DNA of 64,000 nt from Saccharothrix syringae (lineage in GTDB: Bacteria; Actinomycetota; Actinomycetes; Mycobacteriales; Pseudonocardiaceae), in NCBI RefSeq assembly GCF_009498035.1, contig NZ_CP034550.1:4650001-4714000 (forward strand), in the 5' to 3' direction. Position 1 is the first letter of the stretch, and each line of letters opens with the position of its first letter. The translations under genes and the position numbers were made by a program. The notes under the pieces were generated by a model. The model was not told the origin of the DNA and ran no database searches. It saw only the letters and a program-made list of their open reading frames with translations. Of this stretch, positions 16,930 to 26,405 are shown in pieces.

Positions 16930-19900
16930 TGGACGACAAGGCGCTGATCAACGCCGGGGCCGTGCTGCCCGGCACCGGCACGGCGGGTGAGGACCGCGAC
17001 GCGGTCACCGCCCGCCACTACACCCACCCGGCGCTGGACGACCGCGTGGTGGTGCGGCTGACGCCCGCCGTGCTCGGCGCGGCCGAGGACCTGACCTGCG
17101 AGTACCTGGGCTTCGCGGCACCGGCGAGGGTCGCGGAGGTGGGTACCGGGCGGCGCAGCGCGCTCGGCTTCCCCGCCTGGGCGCTGGTGCACGACCCGGC
17201 CAACGCCCACCACGCGCTCAACCTCGTCAAGGACGTCGAGCGCCTGGCCCGCACCGCGAAGTCCCGCGCGGGCGCGGCCAAGGACGGCTTCACCGCGCTG
17301 GGCGACATGCTCGGCCGCTCCGCACCGCACTTCCTGCCCACCTTCTACGAGCAGGCCGGCCGGATCTTCCTGGAGCACGGCAACCAGAACTACGCGGCGA
17401 GCATGTTCGGCAAGGCCCGCGAGGCCGAGCGGGTGCACGACCTGGCCGTGGACCCCGAGCGGACCCGCGAGGTGTTCCTGGAGTTCGCCTTCGCCGGCGC
17501 GCTGACCGCCAAGGCCCTGTCCGAGTACTCGAAGAGCCTGGCGCGCAAGCACGACCCGGACTCGGCCTACGAGCTGTTCCTCACCCTGTGCGTGGAGCGC
17601 ACCCGCGGCGGCCTGCCGCCCTACACCGGGATGCCCGAGGACCTGCGCCGGCTGGCCAAGGCCGCCAAGCGCACCGCGCGCGCCGAGGACGAACGGCTGC
17701 TGCGCGCGATCCTCGACAGCGCCGCGATCAACCGCGCGGGCGCGGCGTTCTGGAAGTCCTACCGGGACTCCCTGGTCTCGATCGCCAAGGCCGACGCCGG
17801 GGTGCGCGCGCGGCTGCTCGCGTTCGTGCCCGACTCGACCGCCGCGCTGGACCCGTGGTTCGACCTCCTCGACGAGTGCGGCGCCACCCGCGCGCTCACC
17901 GGACCACCGGGCGAGGTGCCCGCCGACCCGGCCGGGTGGCTGGCGTCCGTGCTCGCGGTGCGCTCCGGCGGCTGGCGGGAGACCGGCCGCTCCACCAGGT
18001 TGCTGGACCTGGTCGGGCGGATGGTCGACCGGCTGGTCGCCGACGGCGTGCCGGTGCGCGCGCTGCGGTCCTGGCGGCAGGGCGAGCTGGACCTGCTGGA
18101 CCTGCTGGTCGCCCACGGCGTGCCGATCGCCGCCGGGAAGCGCTGGAACAACCAGTTCGACGTCGACGGCTGGCTGGGCGACCAGAACCCCGGCCGCCGC
18201 GACCTGACCGCGCTGGCCGCCTCCGAGCGGTTCGTGGGCGCCCTCGCCGAGGGCCTGGTCTCGCACTTCCAGCGGCACGCCGGGCAGAAGGCGGTCGACG
18301 CGGAGGCGCTGGGCGCCGCCGTCGCCGTGCCCGGCCTGCGCACCGCGCTGCGGCACTGGCTCACCGAGCGCGCCGCGCGGGTCACCGCCACCGGCCTGCC
18401 CGACCTCGAACGGCACCTCTCCCGGCTGGCCGTGGTGCGGCTGCCCGAGGCGTTCGCCGACGTGCCCGAGGCGGCCGAGGCGATCGCCCGCACCGACGTG
18501 GCCGCCGCCGTGCACCGGACGCTGCGCGCCGGCCTGTTCGACGAGGTGGGCTGGCCCGCCCTCGACGAGGCGGTCGCCCGGCTCGACGGCACGAAGGGCA
18601 GGAACGCCACGCTGTCCGTGCGCGGCGAGGGCTGGCCCGCGCTCGTGCTGCGCGCCGGGGAGGACGTCGTCGTGGTCGGCCCGGACGGCGTGCTCGCCGA
18701 GCACGTCCTGCGCGTCCCGGCCGACGCCCGCGCCCGGTGGGGCTACGAGCCGACCGCGTACTGGTTCGACGGCGTCCTGCTGGTGCGCTGGCACGGCCCC
18801 GAGGGCGAGCTGGCCTACTGGAGCGACGCACCCGACCGGATCTTCGCCCCCACCGGCACGAGGTACCACTACACCCGCGAGGTGTCCTTCGCGTCGATCG
18901 CGATGCCCGACGGCGCCCGCTTCACCGGGCGGCGGGTCGTGCACCCCGGCGACACGGGCATCCCGGTCGGCCAGGCGGCCTTCGGCGACGGCGTGAACCT
19001 GTGGACCCTGGAGCACGACGACCGGTGGCGGTGGCGCGAGGTCGCCCCCGCGACGGGCGAGCTGGGTCGCGCCGGCCTGCCGCGGTTCCTGGAGGACTTC
19101 GCGCTCGACGGCGCGTCCCTGGAACTCGACCGCTGCGACCTGAGACCGGCGGTGCCCGCCACCGCCGACAGCCTCCTGGGCACGGCCGACGGCCTGCACG
19201 GCTGGCGGGTGCGCCGCGAGGCCGACCGGTCGTGGACCGGCGAGGGGATCGACGGGCGCCGCGTGCGCCTGCCCGCCGACGCGCCGTGCCCGATCGGTGT
19301 GCTGCGCCTGCCCGGCGCGGACCTGCCGCTGGGCGAGGCGGGCGAGGAGGTCGTGCTGCTCGCCGAGGACGGCACCGAGCTGGGCCGGGTCACCGCGGGC
19401 GGGCACCGCCCCCGGTACGCGGCCGGCACCCCGGTCGTGCCGCCCGGCCCCTGGTGGCACCTGCTGCGCCCGCGCGACGAGGCCGGTTCCGCCGCGCTGC
19501 GCGCCGTGACCAGGCAGGCCGTGGACGACCTGCTCGCCGTCGCCCTCGCCGGGGAGAGCGGCCGGCGCACCGTCCGCGCCCGGCTGGACCTGCTGGCCCG
19601 CGGCGAGCGCGACGAGCTGTGCGACGCCGTGGTCGCGGCGCTGCCCGGCATCACCGACCAGGCCCTGGTCCTGGGCGTGGCGGACGTGGTGCACCGCGCC
19701 GCCGACGTGCTGCGCTCCTACCGCGGCTACGCCGAGGTCGCCGAGGCGGCCCGCGAGGTCGGCCCCCGGCTCGCCCCGACCGGTCCGGCGGTCACCGCGC
19801 AGGACGTCGAGGACGCGCTGGACTGGTTCGCCGGCCGCCACTCGTACCGGTCGCCCAACCCCGTGCCCACGACCCTGCCGCGGCTGATCACCGCGCTCGG

Positions 19901-21728
19901 CGAGGCCGCCGCCCGGACCGAGGCCGGGCCGCTGCCCGAGAGCCAGAGCTCCACCTGGTTCCGGGCGCTGCCGAACCTGGCCGCCCTGCTCCACCGCGCC
20001 GCCTCGCCGCTCACGCCGGACGAGGAGCGCGACGCGCTGGTGCTGGTGCTGCGCTGCCTGGCCGACAGCGGCCTGGCCGACGGGCACTGGCGCGAGGTCG
20101 GCGTGCTCGTGCCACCGGGCCAGGGCGCGGTGCAGCACCGGGTGCTCCCGGTGGGCGACGGGTTCCTCGCCCTGTTCACCACCTCCTGGACCTCCGACCC
20201 CGGCACCCGGCTCGACGGCCTCCAGTTCACCCGCACCCCGGGCCGCTACGAGCTGCCGCGCGACTGGCGGCTCACGCACGCCCACGAGCCGGGCACCCCG
20301 CTCGGCGCCGGGCGCGTCCACCGCTTCCTCGACGCGCTGGCCGAGCGCGGCCCCGCGCCGTGGCGCCCGGAGGCGGTGCCCGCCCTGGCCGAGGCCGCCG
20401 GCCTGGGCACCGCCGAGGCGACCGTGCTGCTGGCCGGGATGCCCGGCGTCACCGGCTGGGAGGCCAACTACCTCGACCCCGACCACCGGCGGCTGCTCGG
20501 CCTGTCCGCGGCGGCCGCGAAGGCGGCCAAGGCGCGGCTGCGGTCGCTCGACACCCCCTACCGCCACCGGCTGCTGGCCGCCGCCGTGCCCGCCGACCCG
20601 GTGGAGCTGTGGACGCGCGGCCCGGACGTGGCCGCGGTGGCGGAGGTGTGGACCGCCCGGCACGGCCGCCTGGTGCCCGTGCCGGACGACGTGCTGGAGG
20701 ACGCGGTCAGGCAGCTCGGCGTGCCGCGCCCCGCCGAGTACGTCACCGGCGTGGTCAACCCCGACCTGGTGCCCTGGCTGACCACCGACGCGAACCTGCG
20801 CCTCGACGGCACCGAGCTGGTCGGGGCGGACGGCGAGGCGTTCGACCGCGCGGCGATGTGGATCGTGCCGCAGGTGCTGCTGTGGCTCGCGCAGCGGCTC
20901 CCGGCCGGCTCACCGCTGCGCGCGCGGCTGCCCGAGGCCCTGGCGCAGGTGCGGCGGCGCGTGGCCCACCCCGGGTTCGCGGTCGAGCTGAACGGGTGGA
21001 CCCCCGCCGCGGACGTGCGCGCGCTGCTCGGCATCGACGCGCCGCCGACCGGCACCGCCCACCGGCACCGCGACTGGCTCGACGTGATCACCGTGCAGCA
21101 CGACTACTGCCGGTTCGTGGTGCGGCCCGGCCTGGTCGGGCCGCGGGACCGCCCGCTGCTGGAGCTGCTCGCCGAGGTCGCGCACGGCGACGACGTGCTG
21201 CGGGCGCTGGACCTGCTCGCCGACGACGGCCTCACCGCCGCCTGCGCCGCCGGCGCGCCCGAGGGCGTCGACCCGGCCGCCTACCACCAGGACCCGACCA
21301 CGTCGGCGCCGCACCTGGTGGCCGAGGTGGCCGGGCGGTTCGACCTGCCCGAGGACGCCGCCGTGCTCTACCTCCAGCTGCTGGCGCTGCCCGACCCGAC
21401 CGACGCGAACGTGGCCCGCTGGACCGGGTGGAAGCCCGCCCGGCTGCGCGCCGCCCGCACCGCGCTGGCGGGCACCGACCTGGTGCTGACCGCCAAGCGC
21501 GCCCGCGCCGGCCGCTCGCTGTTCCTGCCCGGCGGGTGGCTGGCGCTGACAGCTCCCCACCTGCCGCTGGAGGCGTGGAAGGCCCCGATGTTCGGCTACA
21601 CCGGGGACCCGAGGGCCGCCATCGTGCCCCGCGAACCCGTCGCCGACCTGTTCGCCCGCGCGTGGCGGCGCGTGCTCGACGGCGACGCGCCCGCCTACGA
21701 GGAGCTCAAGACCGGAGGACGCAGGTGA
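16929..21728 (+). CDS. Very large soluble protein of MoxR/VWA operon (1599 aa)
   Basis: I do not recognise a named domain with confidence. The protein has 1599 residues, is cytoplasmic in appearance and has no transmembrane segments. The N-terminal 450 residues look like an alpha-helical repeat scaffold (ERTREVFLEFAFAGALTAKALSEYSKSLARKHDPD). The middle has beta-rich stretches with Trp/Asp-Gly repeats (GEGWPALVLRAGEDVVVVGPDGVL; YWFDGVLLVRWHG) like a propeller, and the C-terminus is helical (LYLQLLALPDPTDANVARWTGW). Its size and position between a DUF4132-like gene and a MoxR ATPase are shared by operons I associate with other actinomycetes. One-base overlap upstream and a 4-base overlap (GTGA) downstream imply tight stoichiometry. 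Confidence 0.85.
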   Translation: MDDKALINAGAVLPGTGTAGEDRDAVTARHYTHPALDDRVVVRLTPAVLGAAEDLTCEYLGFAAPARVAEVGTGRRSALGFPAWALVHDPANAHHALNLVKDVERLARTAKSRAGAAKDGFTALGDMLGRSAPHFLPTFYEQAGRIFLEHGNQNYAASMFGKAREAERVHDLAVDPERTREVFLEFAFAGALTAKALSEYSKSLARKHDPDSAYELFLTLCVERTRGGLPPYTGMPEDLRRLAKAAKRTARAEDERLLRAILDSAAINRAGAAFWKSYRDSLVSIAKADAGVRARLLAFVPDSTAALDPWFDLLDECGATRALTGPPGEVPADPAGWLASVLAVRSGGWRETGRSTRLLDLVGRMVDRLVADGVPVRALRSWRQGELDLLDLLVAHGVPIAAGKRWNNQFDVDGWLGDQNPGRRDLTALAASERFVGALAEGLVSHFQRHAGQKAVDAEALGAAVAVPGLRTALRHWLTERAARVTATGLPDLERHLSRLAVVRLPEAFADVPEAAEAIARTDVAAAVHRTLRAGLFDEVGWPALDEAVARLDGTKGRNATLSVRGEGWPALVLRAGEDVVVVGPDGVLAEHVLRVPADARARWGYEPTAYWFDGVLLVRWHGPEGELAYWSDAPDRIFAPTGTRYHYTREVSFASIAMPDGARFTGRRVVHPGDTGIPVGQAAFGDGVNLWTLEHDDRWRWREVAPATGELGRAGLPRFLEDFALDGASLELDRCDLRPAVPATADSLLGTADGLHGWRVRREADRSWTGEGIDGRRVRLPADAPCPIGVLRLPGADLPLGEAGEEVVLLAEDGTELGRVTAGGHRPRYAAGTPVVPPGPWWHLLRPRDEAGSAALRAVTRQAVDDLLAVALAGESGRRTVRARLDLLARGERDELCDAVVAALPGITDQALVLGVADVVHRAADVLRSYRGYAEVAEAAREVGPRLAPTGPAVTAQDVEDALDWFAGRHSYRSPNPVPTTLPRLITALGEAAARTEAGPLPESQSSTWFRALPNLAALLHRAASPLTPDEERDALVLVLRCLADSGLADGHWREVGVLVPPGQGAVQHRVLPVGDGFLALFTTSWTSDPGTRLDGLQFTRTPGRYELPRDWRLTHAHEPGTPLGAGRVHRFLDALAERGPAPWRPEAVPALAEAAGLGTAEATVLLAGMPGVTGWEANYLDPDHRRLLGLSAAAAKAAKARLRSLDTPYRHRLLAAAVPADPVELWTRGPDVAAVAEVWTARHGRLVPVPDDVLEDAVRQLGVPRPAEYVTGVVNPDLVPWLTTDANLRLDGTELVGADGEAFDRAAMWIVPQVLLWLAQRLPAGSPLRARLPEALAQVRRRVAHPGFAVELNGWTPAADVRALLGIDAPPTGTAHRHRDWLDVITVQHDYCRFVVRPGLVGPRDRPLLELLAEVAHGDDVLRALDLLADDGLTAACAAGAPEGVDPAAYHQDPTTSAPHLVAEVAGRFDLPEDAAVLYLQLLALPDPTDANVARWTGWKPARLRAARTALAGTDLVLTAKRARAGRSLFLPGGWLALTAPHLPLEAWKAPMFGYTGDPRAAIVPREPVADLFARAWRRVLDGDAPAYEELKTGGRR

Positions 21729-22864
21729 CCGCACCCAGGCAGGTCGACCCGGCCGAGGACGCCCACCGCGAGGAGCTGGCGTTCCTGGCCGCCCACGACG
21801 ACGGCCCCCGGCCGCCGGGCTGGCGGCTCACCCCGCGGGCCGCGGTCACCTTCGTGCTCGGCAGCGACGGCCCGCTGGCGCTGCCGGAACCGGTGCCGGG
21901 GCTGCCCGCGCGCCTGGCGATCAGCCCGAAGTTCGTCGGCGAGCGGGCCCTGGTGGAACGGGCCGTGGTCACCCTCGCCGGCGAGCGCGGCCTGCTGCTG
22001 GTCGGCGAACCGGGCACGGCCAAGTCGATGCTGTCGGAGCTGCTGGCGGCCGCCGTGTCGGGCAGCAGCCAACTGGTCGTCCAGGGCACCGCGGGCACCA
22101 CCGAGGACCAGCTCCGCTACGGCTGGAACTACGCGCTGCTGCTGGCCGAGGGCCCGAGCCCGCGGGCGCTGGTGCCCTCGCCGGTGCTCACCGCCATGCG
22201 CACCGGTGCCGTGGTGCGCGTCGAGGAGGTCACCCGCTGCCTGCCCGAGGTGCAGGACGCGCTGGTGTCGATCCTGTCCGACCGGCGCATCGCCGTGCCC
22301 GAGCTGTCCGGCACCGACGCCGCCACCGTGCACGCCGCGCCCGGCTTCACCGTGATCGCCACGGCGAACCTGCGGGACCGGGGCGTGTCGGAGATGTCGG
22401 CCGCGCTCAAGCGGCGGTTCAACTTCGAGGCGGTCGGCCCGATCGGCGACCTGGCCGCCGAGACGGCGCTGGTGCGCAGGCAGGCGAGCAGTGCCCTGGA
22501 ACGGGTCGGCGCGCCGTTCGCCGTGGACGACGTGGTGCTGGAGGTGCTGGTCACCGCGTTCCGGGACCTGCGCAACGGGGTGTCCGAGGAGGGGTGGTCG
22601 GTCGAGCGGCCCTCCACCGTGATGAGCACGGCCGAGGCGGTGTCGGTGGCGACCTCGCTGGGCTTGGCCGACGCGTACTTCCCCGGCGACCGCGACCCGC
22701 TGTCGCTGCTGCCGGGGCACCTGCTGGGCGTGGTGCGCAAGGACGACCCCGGCGACTCGGCCCGGCTGCTCGGGTACTGGGATGGTGCGGTGCGCCGCCG
22801 GGCCGAGCAGGGCGCCCGCACCTGGCGGCGGCTGTGGGAACTGCGCGATGTCCTCGACGCCTGA
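21725..22864 (+). CDS. MoxR-family AAA+ ATPase
   Basis: A 379-residue MoxR ATPase. Walker A is LLVGEPGTAKSML; the Walker B equivalent is VVRVEEVTRC, with Glu-Glu rather than Asp-Glu. Sensor 1 lies in VIATANLRDRGVSEMS and the arginine finger in ALKRRFNFE. MoxR proteins form hexamers that remodel or activate partners together with a VWA-domain protein. It begins at GTG 21725, overlapping the upstream stop, and ends 17 nt inside the start of the DUF5682-VWA gene. It is expected to power the module whose other parts flank it. The client is unknown. Confidence 0.95.
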   Translation: MTAPRQVDPAEDAHREELAFLAAHDDGPRPPGWRLTPRAAVTFVLGSDGPLALPEPVPGLPARLAISPKFVGERALVERAVVTLAGERGLLLVGEPGTAKSMLSELLAAAVSGSSQLVVQGTAGTTEDQLRYGWNYALLLAEGPSPRALVPSPVLTAMRTGAVVRVEEVTRCLPEVQDALVSILSDRRIAVPELSGTDAATVHAAPGFTVIATANLRDRGVSEMSAALKRRFNFEAVGPIGDLAAETALVRRQASSALERVGAPFAVDDVVLEVLVTAFRDLRNGVSEEGWSVERPSTVMSTAEAVSVATSLGLADAYFPGDRDPLSLLPGHLLGVVRKDDPGDSARLLGYWDGAVRRRAEQGARTWRRLWELRDVLDA

Positions 22865-25800
22865 GGGGACCGGTCTGCCGTCGAACGACCGCGAGCCGCC
22901 GGCCCCCGCACCCGCCAACCACCGGGAGCGGTTGACCGTCGCGGAACTCGACCGGTTGGTCGGGCACCGCGACCCGTTCCTCATCGGGGTGCGGCACCAC
23001 TCGCCCGCGCTGGCGGCGGCGGTGCCCGCCCTGCTGGCGGCGTGCGCGCCCGAGGTGCTGCTGGTCGAGCTGCCCGAGGAGCTGGGGGAGTGGCTGCCGC
23101 ACCTGGCGGCGCCCGACCTGGTGACCCCGGTCGCCCTGTCCGGTGCCGCGCGCGACGGCGGCGAGCTGGCGTTCTACCCGTTCGCGGACTTCTCCCCGGA
23201 GCTGGCCGCGATCAGGTGGGCGTTCGCCAACGGCGTCGAGGTGCGGCCGTGCGACCTGCCGCTGGCCCTGCGCGGCGACGGTTACCGCGCCGGCGACCGG
23301 GGTGCGACGCCGCTGACCGACGCGCTGCGCCGGGCCGCCACCGGGCGCGACGGCGACGACCTGTGGGACCGGCTGGTCGAGGCCGCCGCGCCGGGGCAGG
23401 CCGCCGAGGCGGTGCGGCGGGCCGCGCTGCTGGTCGGGCGCGCGTTGCGCGAGGACGCGGCGGTGACCGGGGTCGACTCGTTCGACCTGCGCCGCGAGGC
23501 GTGGATGCGGCGGGTGGTGGCCGAGGTGGGCGGCCGGCGCTGCGCGGCGGTGGTCGGCTCGTTCCACGCCGCCGCGCTGGTGGACGGGGCTCCACCCCCG
23601 TTCCCGGGTGGCACCACCCCACCTCCGCCACCGGGGATCGTCACCTCCCTGGTGCCCTACGGGTTCGCGCTGCTGGACGAGCGCTCCGGCTACCCGGCCG
23701 GCATCCGCGACCCCGAGTGGCAGCAGGCCGTGCTGGAGGCGGGCGGCGACCCGCTCGCCGTGGAGGCCGCCGCGGCGTCGGTGATCGTGCGGATCTGCGC
23801 GCGCGTCCGCGAACTGGGCCACCCCGCCGGACCGGGCGAGGCGCGCGAGGCGTTGCGGGTCGCGGTCGACCTGGCCCGCCTGCGCGGCCTGCCCGCACCC
23901 GGCCGCGGCGAGGTCGTGGAGGCCGTGCAGACCGTGCTGACGCACGCCGAACCGCTCGGGCGCGGCCGGGTGGTGGCGCGGGCGGCCGGGGACGTGCTGG
24001 TCGGGCACCGCACCGGCGCGCTCGCCCCCGGCACGCCCCGCTCGGGCCTGGCGCCCGCCGTGGAGGAGCTGGTGGCCTCGCTGCGGTTGCCGGGGCCCGG
24101 CTCGCGGACGCCGGTCGACCTGCGGCTGGACCCGTTGCGCTCGCCGCTGGACGCCCGGCGCGAGGTGGCGTTGCGGCGGCTCGGGGTGCTCGGCGTCAGC
24201 TACGCGACCGAGACCGCCACCACCGGCGTCGGCGGCGGCGACGCGCTGACCACCCGGTGGTCGGTGGCGTGGACCCCGGCGACCGCGGCGACGCTGCCGG
24301 TGGCCGGCCTGTGGGGCGCGACCTTGGAGACGGCCGCGCACGGGCGGTTGCGCGCCCGCCGGTCCGAGCGGGAGCAGCGCGGCGGGCCCGCACCCGCCGA
24401 CGTGCTGGCCGACCTGGCCGACGCGGCCGCGTGCGGGCTGCCCGCGCTGGTCGGGGACCTGCTCGGCGACGTGGCCGCCGTGCTGCCGTCGGCCGGGACC
24501 CTGCGGGAGCTGCTGGCGGCCCTGGGCCTGCTCGACCGGGTGCGCGCCGGTCACCTGGCCGGCACGCCCGGCGACGTGCTGGACGCGCACCCGCTGCTGG
24601 TGCGGGAACTGGAGACCGCCGCGGTGGCGCAGCTCGACGGGCTGGCCGGGTCGGAGGACCCCGCGGACGCGCGGGCCCTGGTGGAGCTGGGGCAGCGGCA
24701 CGACGGGCACGGCACCGGCCTGCGGCTCGCCGCCGGTCTGCGCCGGCTGGCCGACGAGGGCGCGCCGCTGATCGCCGGCGCGGCGGGCGCGGCGCGGGTG
24801 CTGCTGGGCCTGGTGCCGCCGTCGGCGCTGGGTGAGCGGGTCGCGTCGTGGGTGGACGGTGCCACCACCGCGCCGCTGCGCGACGTGCTGCGGCGGTCGC
24901 TGACCGGCGTGCTCGCGGCGGCCGGGGCGCTGCTGGAGACGCCGGAGGCGCTGGACCCGTTGCTGGAGCGGGTGGAGCGGTTGGCCGACCGGGACTTCCT
25001 GGAGCGGCTGCCCGCGCTGCGCGGCGCGTTCACCTCGATCGGCCCGGCCGCGCGGGCGCGGGTGCTCGCGGTGGTCGAGGAGCGGACCGGCGCGGTGGTC
25101 GACCGGGTCGGGGCGCCCGACCCGGAGCTGCTGGCGGTGTGGCTGGAGGCCGAGCGGGCAGGGGCGGAAGCGCTGCTGACGCACGGGATCGAGCGGCCAG
25201 AGTCCGTTGTGGACGGTCGGGTGGTGGCGCCTCGCGCCGCGGTGGAGCCTGCGGGACCGCCGGTGACGGACCCGGCGGGCGTGTCGGCGGTGGGTCCAGC
25301 GGACCCGGCGGGCCTGCCGGTGGCGGTGCGGTGGCACCTGCTGCTGGGTGCGCGCGGCGAGCGGCCGGCCGGTGCGGCGCGGTACGCGGCGGCGCTGGAC
25401 GAGCTGTACGGCGCGGACCGCGGTGAGGGCGCCTCGACCGGCGGCCTGGGCGGGGACCGCTCGACGCCGTTCCCGGGCGTGCGGGAGTGGTCGGAGGAGC
25501 TGGGGGAGCTGTTCGGCGAACGGGTCCGCGAGGAGGTGCTGGCCGCGGCGGTGGAGGCCGGTCGGCTGGACGCCGCGCTGGAGGTCGACCCGGGTTCGGT
25601 GCGCCCCTCGGTGGAGCTGCTGCGCAACGTGCTGTCGCTGGCGGGCGGGCTGTCCGAGCAGACCGTGGCCCGGCTGCGCCCCCTGGTGGCACGCCTGGTC
25701 CGGGAGCTGACCGCGCAACTGGCCAACCGCGTGCGCCCCGCGCTGACCGGCCTGCGCCTGCCCGCGCCGACCCGGCGGCCGGGCGGTGGCCTGGACCTGC

Positions 25801-26405
25801 CGCGGACCCTGCGCGCCAACCTGGCCACCGCGCGCCGCGACCCCTCCGGGCGGGTGCTGGTGGTGCCCGAGCGGCCGGTGTTCCGCACCCGCGGGCGCCG
25901 GGCGGCCGACTGGCGGCTGGTGCTGGTGGTGGACGTGTCCGGGTCGATGGAGGAGTCGACCGTGTGGGCGGCGCTGACCGCGTCGGTGTTCGCCGGCGTG
26001 CCCGCGCTGTCGACGCACTTCCTGGCGTTCTCCACCGAGGTGGTCGACCTGACCGGCCGGACGGCCGACCCGCTGTCGCTGCTGCTGGAGGTCCGGGTGG
26101 GCGGCGGGACGCACATCGCGGGCGCGCTGCGGCACGCGAGGTCCCTGGTGACCGTGCCGGAGCGGACCATGGTGGTGCTGATCAGCGACTTCGAGGAGGG
26201 CGGCCCGGTCGCGCCGCTGGTCGCGCAGGTGCGGGAGCTGGTGGCCTCCGGCGTGACCGTGCTGGGATGTGCCGGCCTCGACGACAAGGGCAGGGCGCGG
26301 TACTCGACGTCCGTGGCGGGCGCGCTGGTGGCCGCCGGGATGCCGGTGGCCGCCCTGAGCCCGCTGGAACTGGCCCGCTGGGTGGGGGAGAAGGTGCGCG
26401 GATGA
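22848..26405 (+). CDS. DUF5682-like protein fused to a C-terminal VWA domain
   Basis: An 1185-residue fusion. The N-terminal 300 residues match the DUF5682 style (DPFLIGVRHHSPALAAAVPALL; EVLLVELPEEL; AVVGSFHAAALVDG). A long helical middle follows. The final 180 residues are a von Willebrand A domain with a complete MIDAS: VVDVSGSMEES (DxSxS at about residue 1028), GGGTHIAGAL (Thr) and LISDFEEGG (Asp). In similar operons I would expect DUF5682 and VWA as two genes, so this looks like a fusion. The MIDAS suggests metal-dependent binding of a partner that MoxR acts on. ATG 22848 overlaps moxR by 17 nt; the stop overlaps the SWIM gene start (ATGA). Confidence 0.88.
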   Translation: MSSTPEGTGLPSNDREPPAPAPANHRERLTVAELDRLVGHRDPFLIGVRHHSPALAAAVPALLAACAPEVLLVELPEELGEWLPHLAAPDLVTPVALSGAARDGGELAFYPFADFSPELAAIRWAFANGVEVRPCDLPLALRGDGYRAGDRGATPLTDALRRAATGRDGDDLWDRLVEAAAPGQAAEAVRRAALLVGRALREDAAVTGVDSFDLRREAWMRRVVAEVGGRRCAAVVGSFHAAALVDGAPPPFPGGTTPPPPPGIVTSLVPYGFALLDERSGYPAGIRDPEWQQAVLEAGGDPLAVEAAAASVIVRICARVRELGHPAGPGEAREALRVAVDLARLRGLPAPGRGEVVEAVQTVLTHAEPLGRGRVVARAAGDVLVGHRTGALAPGTPRSGLAPAVEELVASLRLPGPGSRTPVDLRLDPLRSPLDARREVALRRLGVLGVSYATETATTGVGGGDALTTRWSVAWTPATAATLPVAGLWGATLETAAHGRLRARRSEREQRGGPAPADVLADLADAAACGLPALVGDLLGDVAAVLPSAGTLRELLAALGLLDRVRAGHLAGTPGDVLDAHPLLVRELETAAVAQLDGLAGSEDPADARALVELGQRHDGHGTGLRLAAGLRRLADEGAPLIAGAAGAARVLLGLVPPSALGERVASWVDGATTAPLRDVLRRSLTGVLAAAGALLETPEALDPLLERVERLADRDFLERLPALRGAFTSIGPAARARVLAVVEERTGAVVDRVGAPDPELLAVWLEAERAGAEALLTHGIERPESVVDGRVVAPRAAVEPAGPPVTDPAGVSAVGPADPAGLPVAVRWHLLLGARGERPAGAARYAAALDELYGADRGEGASTGGLGGDRSTPFPGVREWSEELGELFGERVREEVLAAAVEAGRLDAALEVDPGSVRPSVELLRNVLSLAGGLSEQTVARLRPLVARLVRELTAQLANRVRPALTGLRLPAPTRRPGGGLDLPRTLRANLATARRDPSGRVLVVPERPVFRTRGRRAADWRLVLVVDVSGSMEESTVWAALTASVFAGVPALSTHFLAFSTEVVDLTGRTADPLSLLLEVRVGGGTHIAGALRHARSLVTVPERTMVVLISDFEEGGPVAPLVAQVRELVASGVTVLGCAGLDDKGRARYSTSVAGALVAAGMPVAALSPLELARWVGEKVRG

